Assembly: GCA_907165275.2 (NCBI GenBank)
Contig: OU015652.1
Span: 2,123,001-2,187,000, forward strand
Direction: 5' to 3'
Source: Zygaena filipendulae
Taxonomy: Eukaryota > Arthropoda > Insecta > Lepidoptera > Zygaenidae
DNA length: 64,000 bases
How positions within the stretch are numbered: the first letter of the stretch is position 1; each line of letters starts with the position of its first letter. Below are positions 44,854-55,110 of the stretch, piece by piece. Below the pieces are notes generated by a model that had not been told where the DNA came from, did no database searches, and saw only the letters and a program-made list of their open reading frames with translations. The position numbers were made by a program, and so were the translations under genes.

Positions 44854-44922
44854 TACCCTGGGGAATACCCAAATAAAAAATGCCCGAAACTTCCGTAGGT
44901 GAAATCGCGGGTTTTTAATACT

Positions 44923-46034
44923 TATGTAATGATATACCTAAACCACAGATAATAATATAATACTATACTCCTAAACAAACTGGAGTAAGACAAATTACTC
45001 GTTTTATAATATGTTTGTTAAATACACGAAATCAACAAAGTTTTAACAAGATTCGTTTGCAAAAACATCGATTATAGAATTTCCGAAACGATAAATGGTA
45101 ATACAGCCGTAAAATGCATAGAGTTTAACAGAAATATATTATTTAGATGGCAATAAACTTTTATACCAGCCCTGCATTTCGTCCACAGACATCGCAATTT
45201 CCTTTACAGCCATCGCACTAGCATTCAGTCAAAATCAAGTCTGGATTGCTTCCTTTCAGTCCGTTTTATCTAGATACAGACAGACAGACATATATCTACG
45301 AAAACATCCTTTGCCGCTGAGAAACATACAATTTTTTTTTATTTGATTATTATTCATCCACAACATGACAGATAAGGTACAAAAAAGTACAATTTCTCCA
45401 AAAAGGCTACAACTATCGTATTTTTAAACGGATTTTTGAATCAGGTTACATAATATAATTATACACTTTAAGTCTATTGTACATTATTATTGTCTCCTCA
45501 GATCAATCAATGATTGTTTATTAAACTCTTAAAATAGGTAAGTATATCAAATTTTATTATTAACAAAACAAGTTTTAACAAAATATTGAATTTAAAAGTC
45601 AATTCCTACATAAAAGAAACTTGTATAAACCACATACGATATAAATCAATATTTCCCTATGTACTCGTACGTCCTTCGAGACGAGTAAATATTCAAGTAA
45701 CCCAGTACAGAGGTGCGCGAACTCCCGCTAAGTTGTAGCCGATTATGGCCCAAGTTTTTATTGACATCGTTTAAGACGTCTCATAAACTCTGCCTGCCCG
45801 TATATTTTGGTGTTTCGACTCGCAAATCAGGCTTTTTTCCAGCTAAAAAGAGTTATTTCGCCTCAAATGCCGTGTCATCGTGCACACCAAGTGTTTGTAG
45901 GCCGTTTAGAAGACATAAAAAGTGTGGAAATCTGTGAATTCGTGGCGCAAATAAAATAATGACGATTTCACGTGAGTCGTTTTATGATGGATATTTTATG
46001 TTATGTGGTACTATGTATGTAACTACTTATAAAC
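44923..46034. other. Low-copy DNA, no gene seen
   Basis: A junction AAATAG|GTAAGT at 45537/45538 has a good donor but a poor pyrimidine tract. A 74-codon frame at 45713-45937 is not recognised. Confidence 0.35.
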
Positions 46035-46200
46035 AGCGTAGTTTCCCCAGCATTAATTTCGGAGATCCCGCAGGAATTCCGTGATAAAGTGCCCTATGTC
46101 CTTTTCTGTACCCCTGACAACGTCTATGAAAACTATTATGATCGGTTGTGTTTGGCGTGAAAGATAACAGATAGACAGAGTTACTTTCGCAATCATAATC
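46035..46200 (-). mobile_element. Helitron-like element, ends decayed
   Basis: TTAATTTCGGAGATCCCGCA, then GGAATTCCGTGATAAAG, CTGTACCCCTGACAACGTCT and ACAGAGTTACTTTCGC: the usual 3'-to-5' order of the reverse orientation, matching 13259. Confidence 0.8.
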
Positions 46201-46224
46201 TACTATTTATTATTATTATTATAT

Positions 46225-46428
46225 TATTATCTCAGAAACGGCTCAAAAATTTTCATGAAATTTGGTATGCAGGGGGTTTCGGGGGCGATTAATCGATCTA
46301 GCTAGGTTTCCTTTTTAGAAAACGTCGTTTTATCCGTGTTTTCAGGCAATGAAAAATGAGTGTTTGTTTTTCTACATAACAACAGATGGCGCTATACACA
46401 ACGAGCGAAGCTCGGTGACCCAGATATT
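46225..46428 (+). mobile_element. Helitron-like element, CGAGCGAAGCTCG subfamily, copy 2
   Basis: ATGAAATTTGGTATGCAGGG, GGCAATGAAAAATGAGTGTT and AACGAGCGAAGCTCGGTGAC match 34158-34384 with few differences. Confidence 0.72.
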
Positions 46429-47215
46429 ATACTCTAATATTACCCTCGACTTGTCACAAAAAGTATAATACAATTTTAATACATTTCGAGGTTTTAATTT
46501 CTCGCACTTGCACCATTACTCTCAGACGTTTCCTCTGGAAAAAAGTATCAGCTAGAAGCCAACGAACCCTTCAATGTATTCATGGCGGCCATTCACACGA
46601 CCTTCGCCAGCTGTTCCGGGTCGGACGTCACGTCCACCTACGTGATGCCCGGGCCCCACCATCCCCCTCGACTGGAGGAAATGAATTAATTCCCTCACCC
46701 AAACTGATTTATACTACGTGTGTGATTGGACTTCAAGCATTCGTGGAGTATCCATGAGGTTTTATTGGATTATTTCCCTCTCATGTGCTAACTGTTATTG
46801 TTTTTCATCATGCCGTAACCTGAATTCGTTTATATGTTTTTATTTGTAGGTATCAATCCAAAGCAAATACTTTTTGGGAAATTTGGGATCCATAATGTCG
46901 TTTAATATTTTTGGGGCGATCCAAGAATAACGTAAATTTTTACCCATTCCTTTCAATAGGATCTAATCTTATATGTGGGTTTAAACGACAAAAATGTTGC
47001 AAATTTAATCGTATGCATCGATACTTTTGATGTGACTGTCTTTTATTTTTATTATCATGAACATGTTTCTGTACTCAGCTGGAAGGGTTGCCAGTCAGGT
47101 ACCAAGCTTTCTGACTAAATTTTTTTTTGTAATCAGAACCCGGTTCACTATGTGTAATGCCTTTAAAACAATCCCAAACGTTCAAATTCAAACTCAAATA
47201 TACTTTATTGCAACG
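46429..47215. other. Low-copy DNA, no gene seen
   Basis: A GC-richer patch at 46580-46690 lies here. The sequence just left of the MITE at 47219 (TTCAAATTCAAACTCAAATA, then TACTTTATTG) is itself repeat-like. Confidence 0.4.
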
Positions 47216-47218
47216 TTA

Positions 47219-47357
47219 TGCCCGCTCCACATTCACGCCAGAATCTTGCGAGAACGCGAGAAAACCACGAGAACGTGAATGTGGAGCCGATATTCTCCGT
47301 CGTTTCTCGTGGTTTTTTGCATTCTCGCAAGATTCTCGCGTGAATGTGGAGCGGGCT
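47219..47357 (+). mobile_element. PIF/Harbinger-like MITE with TTA duplication
   Basis: Inverted termini GCCCGCTCCACATTCACG at the left and its inverse at the right, continuing imperfectly through AGAATCTTGCGAGAA; the element is almost wholly palindromic (139 bp). Flanked by TTA at 47216-47218 and 47358-47360. A further internal copy of GTGAATGTGGAGC suggests duplicated ends. The open frames here are by-products. Confidence 0.85.
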
Positions 47358-47606
47358 TTATATGACAAGATCTGACTTTTTTGTATTTTAAGACACGTGG
47401 TCTATGTATTATCCTGAAGTGAAACTTCCTTTAGTTTATACATAGTTTGTGTGTCACGTTATATCAATTTGTCGGAAAGCACTCTGTTAAGATAAATTTT
47501 CATAGTGAATCCGCCGTTTGATCACAAAGGCTTCGACCATTTTATTTAATATCGCAGATAGCTATACTATGATCATTATGTATTGTTTAATATAATCTAA
47601 AAAAAA

Positions 47607-47637
47607 AACCTCCTTCTTTTTGGAAGTCGGTTCAAAA
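47607..47637 (-). repeat. AACCGACTTCC repeat end
   Basis: ACCTCCTTCTTTTTGGAAGT then CGGTTCAAAAC, reverse orientation of the family at 31178. Confidence 0.7.
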
Positions 47638-48032
47638 CCATATGACTACACAGCAGAGCGCCATGTTGACGTGACCACAACAAAGGAGTGGTGGTACCAC
47701 CGAAATTAATAAACTCAAGTGACATTCTACGTGTCACAAATGACATAACTCGTTGTACAGTCACCATCCAAAATATGAAAACATTTTCGTCCCGTCGCGC
47801 AACTTTATTACCATCCATTGCCATAGGATTCATGGGCTGTCAAAAATGATTAGGTAGATATTTCTTTCATATAGTTTTAAATTTAGAGTGTATCGGCATC
47901 TTCTTAGCAAGCAATAGTTTGTCTTCTATTCTGTACTATTTAAATGCATTTCTGATACTGTGTAAGTAGTATTATATCATAAATTAATTAATTTATGTTC
48001 AATGTGTTTCTAGTGTTGTGTATAAGAAAATC

Positions 48033-48160
48033 TCATAAATGCACCGCCAAGTGAGCTCTCTGTACTATCTGAAGGTTGACTGGCAGAGAATACCACTGTG
48101 GCATTAAGTCCGCCTTTTGTACCATGATATGAATAAAGTTGAAATCAATAAAAAAATATA
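48033..48160 (+). repeat. Retroelement-like 3' tail, copy 2
   Basis: ATGCACCGCCAAGTGAGCTC, then GGTTGACTGGCAGAGAAT, GGCATTAAGTCCGCCTTTTG and ATGAATAAAGTTGAAATCAA with an A-rich end. Nearly identical to 59949. An antisense frame over both copies shares a SLPVNLQ peptide; this is a repeat by-product. Confidence 0.75.
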
Positions 48161-48595
48161 TATTTCTAAAGCAGACTGTACCTACGGCGACATTAAAATG
48201 TTTATGTACATTATATGGATAGAGCAGTTGTGACATAAATTCTCTAGTTTATAGTTGATAACATAAACATGGTTGTTTTATGAAAATTGTAACCGCGAGA
48301 CAGACGGACAGCAAATGCACATGTTGGTTACAAGTACGTACTTGTGAAGTATTGCATACGACGTGCCTTGCTAATTGCTGCGCTGCGGTGCGGTGTCGAC
48401 TAGTCGGCTGATTTTGATCTCAGCTACGTTGAATGTTGCCAACTGTATAATGCTTATAGAACGTCAGCTATCAAAGTGTAAATAAAAGATAAAAATTGAA
48501 TTTAATTCATTAATCATTTTTTCTCTCATCACTCTCTGAATTAACTCGAGAAGTTTTTTTCTTGTCAATACACACTTAAGCATTTTTTTTTATTA

Positions 48596-48748
48596 ACGGT
48601 TCACTAAACCGGAATGTCACTCAGGATAATATTCACTGCACCTTCCTATAAGTGAAAGAATTTTCAAAATCGGTTCAGTAGATCCAGAGATTACCCCCTA
48701 CAACGTCACAACTCACAAACTTTACCTCTTCATAATATTAGTATAGAT
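48596..48748 (-). mobile_element. Helitron-like element, 3' truncated
   Basis: On the minus strand it begins TCTATACTAATATTATGAAG and has GGGGGTAATCTCTGGATCTA and CTGAACCGATTTTGAAAATT, as in the complete copy at 60935. The hairpin module is missing. Confidence 0.85.
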
Positions 48749-48783
48749 TTCCAGGATTACTGGCGCTTCGCTATGCACTGATT

Positions 48784-49005
48784 TATCCATCATAAATGCG
48801 AAACAAACTCTGTCTGTCTGTTTGTCTGTGTGTCAGTCTTTCTGTCGGTTACGTTTTCACGCTTTAACTACTCAGACGATCAGAAATAAATGCAAACACA
48901 TTGTCAGGGGTACAGCTTTCTGTACACGACACACGGCACTTTTCATCTCAGAAATCCCGCGGGAACTCCAATATTAACGCGAGTGAAACCGCGGGAAATA
49001 GCCAG
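48784..49005 (+). mobile_element. Helitron-like element, near complete
   Basis: ATCCATCATAAATGCGAAAC, CTGTCTGTCTGTTTGTC, CACATTGTCAGGGGTACAGC and CCCGCGGGAACTCCAATATT, ending AGCCAG before T (the CTAG mutated). Confidence 0.82.
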
Positions 49006-49628
49006 TATTTAAATTAAACGTAGTCACCCCGGTGTCAACGTGCATTGTCTCCACATACATATGAGTAAATCTAAATACATATAATATTGTTTCCGGAATA
49101 TAATAATATATGGGAGTACTTTGCAGTGTGCAGTCGGAACTCCAGCGAGGTCATTTTCAATTACCAACTGTGCTGTAACAGTTATTCCGCGATTCCCACT
49201 CACGCTGACTGCAGTTTAATTAGTTGCCCTGCATAGTTAGATACTGTTTTACCGACGAAAACGGTTGGGCACTTTACCAGTTTCCGTTTTTGAACACGTG
49301 AAACAATAGGTAGGTAAAACAGTTTCTGTTTTACTTTTTTTTTTTCAATTCTCATAAATTATAAAAAGCTAACCTGACATGAAGTTCAAAAAAGGATAGT
49401 TTTTTTATGGACCATACCTAAAAATAAAAAAAAATACAGCAAAAGAACGTAATATTGTGACGGGGCGGATAAAATGGGGTTTTAGTGAAATCCAACTTTT
49501 AATTTTTTTTATCAACATTAAAATAAATGATAGAATCGAATAAAGCTCTCGGTTTGAAAAAGACAGATTTTAACCAAATTAATCTGTTAGCACCGTATGG
49601 ATGAATCTTAATATCAATTTAATACCTA
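49006..49628. other. Low-copy DNA, no gene seen
   Basis: AT-rich. The TTTTACTTTTTTTTTTTC tract at 49330-49350 is low complexity. Confidence 0.4.
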
Positions 49629-49910
49629 CTAGCTATGCCCCGCGGTTTCACCCGCATGAAAGGTTTTTATACAACAACTTTTTTTCCCGACATCCGATTT
49701 CAATGAAACAAAGCCTATATGTACCTGTGAAAACTGCATGACAGATGCGGAGATTATCGCGAACAGACAGACAGACAGAAAAGAATTGTAAAACTTTTTT
49801 TTTGGGCTTGGTTACTCTTCTTTTATCACCCCTCTCAATTTTAGGTAAAAATATTCAATGTACAGAATCGCTGATTCTACTCTTTTATTATAGTGCCTAT
49901 AGATACTGTA
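49629..49910 (-). mobile_element. Helitron-like element, CGACATC subfamily
   Basis: CTAGCTATGCCCCGCGGTTT, CACCCGCATGAAAGG, TTTTTTTCCCGACATCCGAT and TGTGAAAACTGCATGACA match 24138-24360. The outer end is unclear. A splice-like CAATTTTAG|GTAAAA junction lies inside (49844/49845). Confidence 0.78.
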
Positions 49911-50181
49911 ACATTATAAATTACCATGTACGTAAGTAACTCGGTATAACGTACTGTAAAATACAATAGAAACAATCTGATATAGGTACTAAATGTTCCA
50001 TTAATTAAGACGTACTTGTTCAACATCACAAGTAGGTACATGATTAATTAATTACTTCTCTCCAATCATTTATTCTAAGCAACCAAAATCGGCTCAGAGG
50101 AAAATCTTCCATCACTCAGGTAAGTGTACGCAAGAAACATCACAGATTTCGTGCCGCAGTAGGCTAGGCTAGAATGACAAA

Positions 50182-50515
50182 ATTTTAGTTTTTAGTTCGT
50201 CGTGTAAAATAAAAAATACTGGACACGTCTTTTCACATTTTCACATTATCATTAAATTGAGGGTGAGGTACGGGGGTGAGGTACATGGGAGGTAAGGGTC
50301 TATTTATCATAGATAGGAAGCTAAAGTGATCCTGAGTGACATAGGGTACTTTTTATCCCGGAATTACCGCGGGAACTCCGAAATTACCGCGGATGGAACC
50401 GCGGGGGTCAGCTAGTTAGTAAAAAAACTATAAAAATACCCGCCTATTTTTTTATCATCTTAATGACGGATCAAATAGAATTTAGATTTTTCCTACCCCC
50501 CCATACCATGCCAGC
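50182..50515 (+). mobile_element. AATGGGCATGATGAC-type MITE, copy 5, interrupted
   Basis: The left part (TTAGTTTTTAGTTCGTCGTG, then TACTGGACACGTCTTTTC) and right part (AATACCCGCCTATTTTTTTA, then ATGACGGATCAAATAGAATT) are separated by a Helitron-like 3' fragment. Both MITE ends are decayed. Confidence 0.65.
50308..50415 (+). mobile_element. Helitron-like 3' fragment nested in a MITE
   Basis: ATAGGAAGCTAAAGTGATCC, TGAGTGACATAGGGTACTTT and CCGCGGGAACTCCGAAATTA, ending GGGTCAGCTAG before T. The 3' terminus is intact; the 5' terminus was not found. Confidence 0.85.
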
Positions 50516-50618
50516 CACTTACACTAATCACCGTTTCGCATTATAAGTTCGCTCAACCATTTTTCTCAAATTTGACCGAAATCAAATATATGTAGTATTT
50601 AGCCAAACAGAGTGACAG

Positions 50619-50815
50619 CCCCGTTGCCTAGTGGTCAGTGAAATTGACTGCTACCCAGGTGCTGCGGTTTGTCTCCCGCATCAGGCTGAAAATGTGAGGA
50701 ACATAATTATATGCTTAGATTGATACTTTACGAACTTGCCCTGTATACTCTATTGTAAGTCTATGCTTCTATAGCTGCTTACTTCTGACGGTAATCCATT
50801 TTACCACAAACCAAT
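50619..50815 (+). repeat. Degenerate tRNA-derived SINE
   Basis: CCCCGTTGCCTAGTGGTCAG (A-box-like) is followed about 41 nt later by GGTTTGTCTCC (two changes from the B box) and CCGCATCAGGCTGAAAATG. A similar GCATCAGG phrase follows the B box of the SINE at 53262. No tail was identified; the end is approximate. Confidence 0.6.
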
Positions 50816-52195
50816 ATACAAGATATACCTAGTTATACATGTTCCATTAAAACACGGGTCTACATCTTGAAACTTGTTCGAGTAATCAGTAACTAAAGAC
50901 TTGCTTTTAGTTCTAAACATCCTGGAAAATAAGGGTCTCAGTATAATGGATGTGAGTTGTAGGCTTGCAGGATGTGGTCTTGTTCAAAGTTCACCAATGT
51001 AGCAAGAGCTCCCTTATTTCTGTTTTTGGTTTAATCTGTTGGTGAAGTGAGGGTGTGGTTGCTAATGTGGGGGGGCTAGTTTAACTTGACAGAGTAAAGA
51101 GCTCTTGAGATAGGGTATGTTTTAGCCGCTTCTTCCCTCAGCGTTTTCTCATAGTGCCCACTTTAATATAGTAAATGCCTCTGGATTTAAAGAATACTTG
51201 TTATTGTCAGCGGCTCCGGTTGCTTGGCACAATGAGCATACATCTTATTTTTGTTAACCGATCGCGATAAAAAACGTCGTTTCTAAAATTTATTGGGTAG
51301 ACTGATTAGTTTGTGAAAAGAGATACTAGCCTTTAGCATTTCTACTGTTGCGGCTGTTACTATCTACTTTTTTATTCACAGTTCCACACAGATTTTGTTT
51401 TAAAAATTGACATCGAAACCAAATGCTATAAATTTTGATTAAATAAACACAAAGTCGTCGTGAACAGTCTAAAACTACAAACTAATCGAAAAGAACTACA
51501 GATTAAACTGTCATTCCGCAAATCTGTCGTTCTGCGAATCTGTCTTTAATAAAGACTCTGAGCATTTCTGACCATTTATGCTAACTTCTGGCATTATGTG
51601 AATCTGACTGTCATTGCGCAAATCTGTCGTTCTGTGAGTCTGTCATACTCATGCCACCAATCTTTGTTTAATGAAGACTCTGAGCATATTTGACCATTTG
51701 TCTAAAGATGCTAACTGCTGGTATTTTGTGAATCTCTTATTATGCATGTCTGACAACGTGTGCCTAAACCAATATCGACAGTAAGCTATTTTTCGCTTCA
51801 TTTTTGGCGAAGCATTTTGTGTCGCCGATAGTGCGTCTTGGGTAGGTATTTAGTACCTACATCAAGGGCTAAGAAGCTTCGTTTCAGAAAAACACTTTTA
51901 ATTTTCCCAACTACATAGTTAACCGCACCGTACACACTGCATCAGCGACATTTTTCTCTCGCATAAAGTCGTCTGAACACCCCGCCTTTCCCTTGTCTAT
52001 GCCTACTGGTGCGCGAATTACACGGTGTACTTAATACTATTCGGGATGATCTCACTCAAGCATTAGATGGGGCCTTAAGAGGCGGCCTCTTAAAGGCGGG
52101 CTACTTACAGCTTAAGACGGGCTTTATTAACGGGAACAAGCGGCCGTATTCTGAACGTTGTGTGTGTGCAAGTGTCTTTATTTAATACTATTCGA
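50816..52195. other. Low-copy DNA with one tandem duplication
   Basis: Besides the repeat at 51509-51738 there is a 24-bp block at 51481 also present at 30988, and a GC-richer patch at 52030-52150 with GGCGGCCTCTTAAAGGCGGG. No gene. Confidence 0.4.
51509..51738 (+). repeat. Diverged tandem duplication of an ATCTGTC-rich unit
   Basis: CTGTCATTCCGCAAATCTGT at 51509 and CTGTCATTGCGCAAATCTGT at 51609 start two units that both continue with GACTCTGAGCAT, TGACCATTT, ATGCTAACT and TGTGAATCT in order (about 100 and 130 bp). CTGTCATTCTGCGAAT-like submotifs of about 16 bp suggest an older satellite. Confidence 0.75.
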
Positions 52196-52388
52196 TATCC
52201 CACGGTTTCACTCGCGTTAATTTCAGAGTTTCCGCGAGAAACCCAGGATAGAAAGCACCCTATGTCACTCGGGAACTCTGGAGTTTTCTATAAGTGAAAG
52301 AATTTTTAAAATCAGTTAAGTAATTTTTGAGTTTATCCATTACAAAAAAAAAAGGTACAAAAATTCAAATCTTTTCTCTTTATAATCT
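52196..52388 (-). mobile_element. Helitron-like element, decayed
   Basis: CCCACGGTTTCACTCGCGTT, AATTTCAGAGTTTCCGCGAG and AAGTGAAAGAATTTTTAAAA, then CTTTTCTCTTTATAATCTAA, in reverse orientation. Its 5' end meets the 5' end of the next, oppositely oriented element. Confidence 0.75.
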
Positions 52389-52572
52389 AATACATAAAAT
52401 TCTCGTGTCACGGTGTTTGTAATTTAACTCCTCCGAAACGGCTTGACCGATTTTTATGAAATTTTATATGCATATTCAGTAGGTCTGAGAATCGGCTACT
52501 ATCTATTTTTCATCCCGGAATCCCCGCGGGAACTCCGAAACTCACACGAGTGGAACTGCGGGGCACAGCTAG
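52386..52572 (+). mobile_element. Helitron-like element, complete (187 bp)
   Basis: Begins TCTAATACATAAAATTCTCG after A and ends GGGCACAGCTAG before T, with CCCGCGGGAACTCCGAAACT in the 3' module. The best copy of the ATTCTCGTGTCAC subfamily also found at 2690. Confidence 0.92.
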
Positions 52573-53261
52573 TTTTAGTATAGGTTTAGACTTTTAGAGC
52601 TATGTAGGTAAGTAGGTATTATGCTTGCAATATAACCATCTAGTGTGCGTTATATATATTTTGCGTAAATTTCATGATTCCTTCAGGAACTCTTTGGTGA
52701 GGAGATGAAAATTATATACTAATTACCTACATGCGCTTTATCATTTATAATAATTCTTAAGATCTTGTTTGTATATTAAACTTGAAAAAAACGTGAAAAC
52801 TGGTTAATTGGCGATGAAAAATTTCCCTACAGTTACTTTGGTCAACAATAGATTCTATTTCTATGAACTTAAAAGTCAAATTAGAAACCCACGTGTGTGC
52901 GACACTATGTGTATTTTAACGTCAGACGAGGCAAATTGAATTAGGTTTTTTACCCTCCGCTTGTCGAGTACATATGTCGCTGGGAAACAATGCACTAATC
53001 TGGCTGGACAAATTCAATCTTCTAGATAGAGTGCTCCTCTAGTTTGATTCTATTTTCGACTTTATGACTAGGAGGCTAAAGTAAAATTTTAATTAGCGAA
53101 CTAATTTTACATTTAAACATATTTTATGCTCTACCTACAGTTAAAAATGCTTGTTTTGAATGAAAGTGTAGTCTAGATTTATTATCTCTATTAAAAGTTG
53201 GGTATTTTTGTATTAGGTATTTAGGTATTTCCAGGGTTCTATAGAAAGACTAGATTCTTGT
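52573..53261. other. Low-copy DNA, no gene seen
   Basis: AT-rich, with no recognisable repeat ends or exons. Confidence 0.4.
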
Positions 53262-53385
53262 GATAGACCGCTACGCCAGATTTCGCGGGTTCGATTCCTG
53301 CATCAGGGCAAACATTTAGATATATCATGAACATTTGTGTTTACCTGAGTCTGGGTAGACATGTAAATTTGCAAAAAAGTATAAT
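53262..53385 (+). repeat. tRNA-derived SINE fragment
   Basis: A perfect B box GGTTCGATTCC (53288-53298), then GCATCAGGGCAAACATTTAG and ACCTGAGTCTGGGTAGACAT; the A box is decayed and the tail lost. It lies directly upstream of the intact SINE. Confidence 0.7.
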
Positions 53386-53392
53386 ATCAGTT

Positions 53393-53670
53393 CAGACGAC
53401 GACCCGATTGGCGCAGAGGTCACCATGCCTACCCGCTAGTCAAGGGGTTCCGGGTTCGATTCCCGGTGGGGATGGACTTTGTGTGATGAACACAGGGTTC
53501 CATTTTCCAGTCTGGGTGTGTTTATATATCTATAGTACCTATAATATATAAGTAATTCTATGTAGTATATACCACGTTTGCTTGGTTTCCACGACACAAG
53601 CTAATAATAGCTTACTGTGGGATCAAGTAGATCTGTGTGTTGTGATGTGGATTATTATTTAAAAAAAAAA
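53393..53670 (+). repeat. Intact tRNA-derived SINE
   Basis: A box TGGCGCAGAGG (53409-53419) and B box GGTTCGATTCC (53453-53463) both fit the pol III consensus. The body has a CAGTCTGGGTG block, the tail ATCAAGTAGATCTGTGTGTT, and a terminal poly(A). The 7-bp sequence ATCAGTT flanks it (53386-53392 and 53671-53677), as expected from target-primed insertion. It depends on a partner LINE for mobility. About 278 bp. Confidence 0.92.
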
Positions 53671-54451
53671 ATCAGTTGTCTGAGTGTATGATACCCATAG
53701 TACAAACTCTTAGACGCTTAGTGGCTTAACTCATAATTTGTTATTTATTTATTTATTATTCAGACAGGCAGTTGAGGCAACTGACCGGTGCCTGTATTCA
53801 GTTATATACCTACATTACTATTTCTTATCTTTTAATTGTTATAGCACAGATAATATAAAACTAACTACTTTTCAACTTTTGCGACCACCATGGACCAATT
53901 AAACAAGAGTTTAGTTTTTTTGGCCCATGGCGACCACGTATTTTTTATATATAGATAAAATATGTATTATGTAAATAGTTTCATTCATGTAGCAGGACAA
54001 ACTATCATAATATATCCTTCCTCTTTAGAATGTCCGTGTCCCCAATCAAGTCAACTTAAAGCTCATCCCGATCGAATCATTCGATTACTACTGAAAAGGG
54101 TCGATTGCATACGGATCCTGATTCGATTTTCATATAATACACCCTATATGATTCGTATGTAGGGTGTATTAGATATCAGTAGAGGTACTTGGTGCATAAT
54201 CAAGCGTGTAACAATCTTACGTTTTCAAACACTTGAACCTTTTCTTAAAGAGGGATTGTTAAAAAATTATTTCCTCTTGAAAACAAGTAGGTACCTACTA
54301 AGCACTTCGAGAAGAATAAAAACGGGTCAAGCGTCTGACTTTATACCTACGTATAAGGGGGGTTAAAAAAGGCCTATACAAAAAATTAAATTCATTTATA
54401 TGTGTTTGAGCTTATACGTAAACTAAATTTCTCTTTATAAGCATATAGTAA
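53671..54451. other. Low-copy DNA, no gene seen
   Basis: A TTATTTATTTATTTATTATT tract (about 53741) precedes a CAGACAGGCAGTTGAGGCAA phrase that looks repeat-derived. CCATGGACCAA and TTGGCCCATGG form an imperfect inverted pair near 53888-53933. Confidence 0.4.
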
Positions 54452-54655
54452 CTAGCTGTTCTCCTGCGGTTTTACTCGCGTGAATTCTGCTATTCCTATT
54501 AGAGAACACTTCCTTTCAAAATAAAAAAAATATCTCATGACTCTTGCAGATACGGCAGCTCCAAGATTGTTTTTTATCTGTTCAGTAGTTCCGGAGATTA
54601 CCTCCTACATCCTAACTTACAAACTTCACCTCTGTTTAGGTAATATTCGTGTAGA
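54452..54655 (-). mobile_element. Helitron-like element, full length
   Basis: CTAGCTGTTCTCCTGCGGTT at the left (its 3' end) to CGTGTAGA at the right (5' TCTACACG). Internal TCAGTAGTTCCGGAGATTAC resembles 48596 and 62152. The hairpin module is partly lost. Confidence 0.85.
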
Positions 54656-55110
54656 CTAACTGATCAATTTCGGAATTCAATCGGCAATCCTTCTTTGTAC
54701 AGAAGCTATTGGTATCGAGCTCGTACACAGTAAAGTTCAACAATAACAAAGAAATTATAATGATAAAAGACTCCGTCCGTCCCTCGAGCCGTCTGCAGAC
54801 TGTAGATATCAAACTGCTTCCCCCAAGTTTCACCGAAATGCTTTGTCTTCAGGAATGCTTCGAAGAAATTTTATTCACAAATCGGTATGTAACTTAAAAA
54901 AGCCAGCCTTCAGAGACTGGATCATCGCTCACAAATATCAATTTGCGTTCGTATTAGATCTTATTACGTGGGTCGCAACGTAAATTTTTGAATGGTAGAC
55001 ATTCTGTGAATCCACACAATGAGGTTTTTCTTCGTCTGCTCGCTAGCGGATGTATTGTATAAAGACATGAATATCTTACTTGATTTTTTTTTCTTTTAAA
55101 TATAGACATA
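54656..55110. other. Low-copy DNA, no gene seen
   Basis: Opposing 62- and 65-codon frames (54709-54897 and 54636-54833) are not recognised. Confidence 0.4.

Larger units (their letters stand above)
44465..44922 (+). mobile_element. Helitron-like element interrupted by a MITE
   Basis: The 5' part (ACGAAAGTGTGAAGGGTCTG, then CACGGAACGGATTTGATTTG) is followed by the MITE at 44575-44853, and then a 3' part (CCCGAAACTTCCGTAGGTGA, then AATCGCGGG). The order fits a Helitron split by insertion. Both halves are degenerate and the terminal CTAG is lost. Confidence 0.55.

Noticed and set aside
45520..45545. AAATAG|GTAAGT as a recursive splice site
   Set aside because: The donor half is consensus, but the acceptor half lacks a pyrimidine tract.
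47057..47375. Two overlapping plus-strand open frames
   Set aside because: Largely created by the palindromic MITE at 47219-47357.
53393..53480. Possible functional tRNA gene
   Set aside because: Good A and B boxes, but followed by a SINE body, poly(A) and target duplication.
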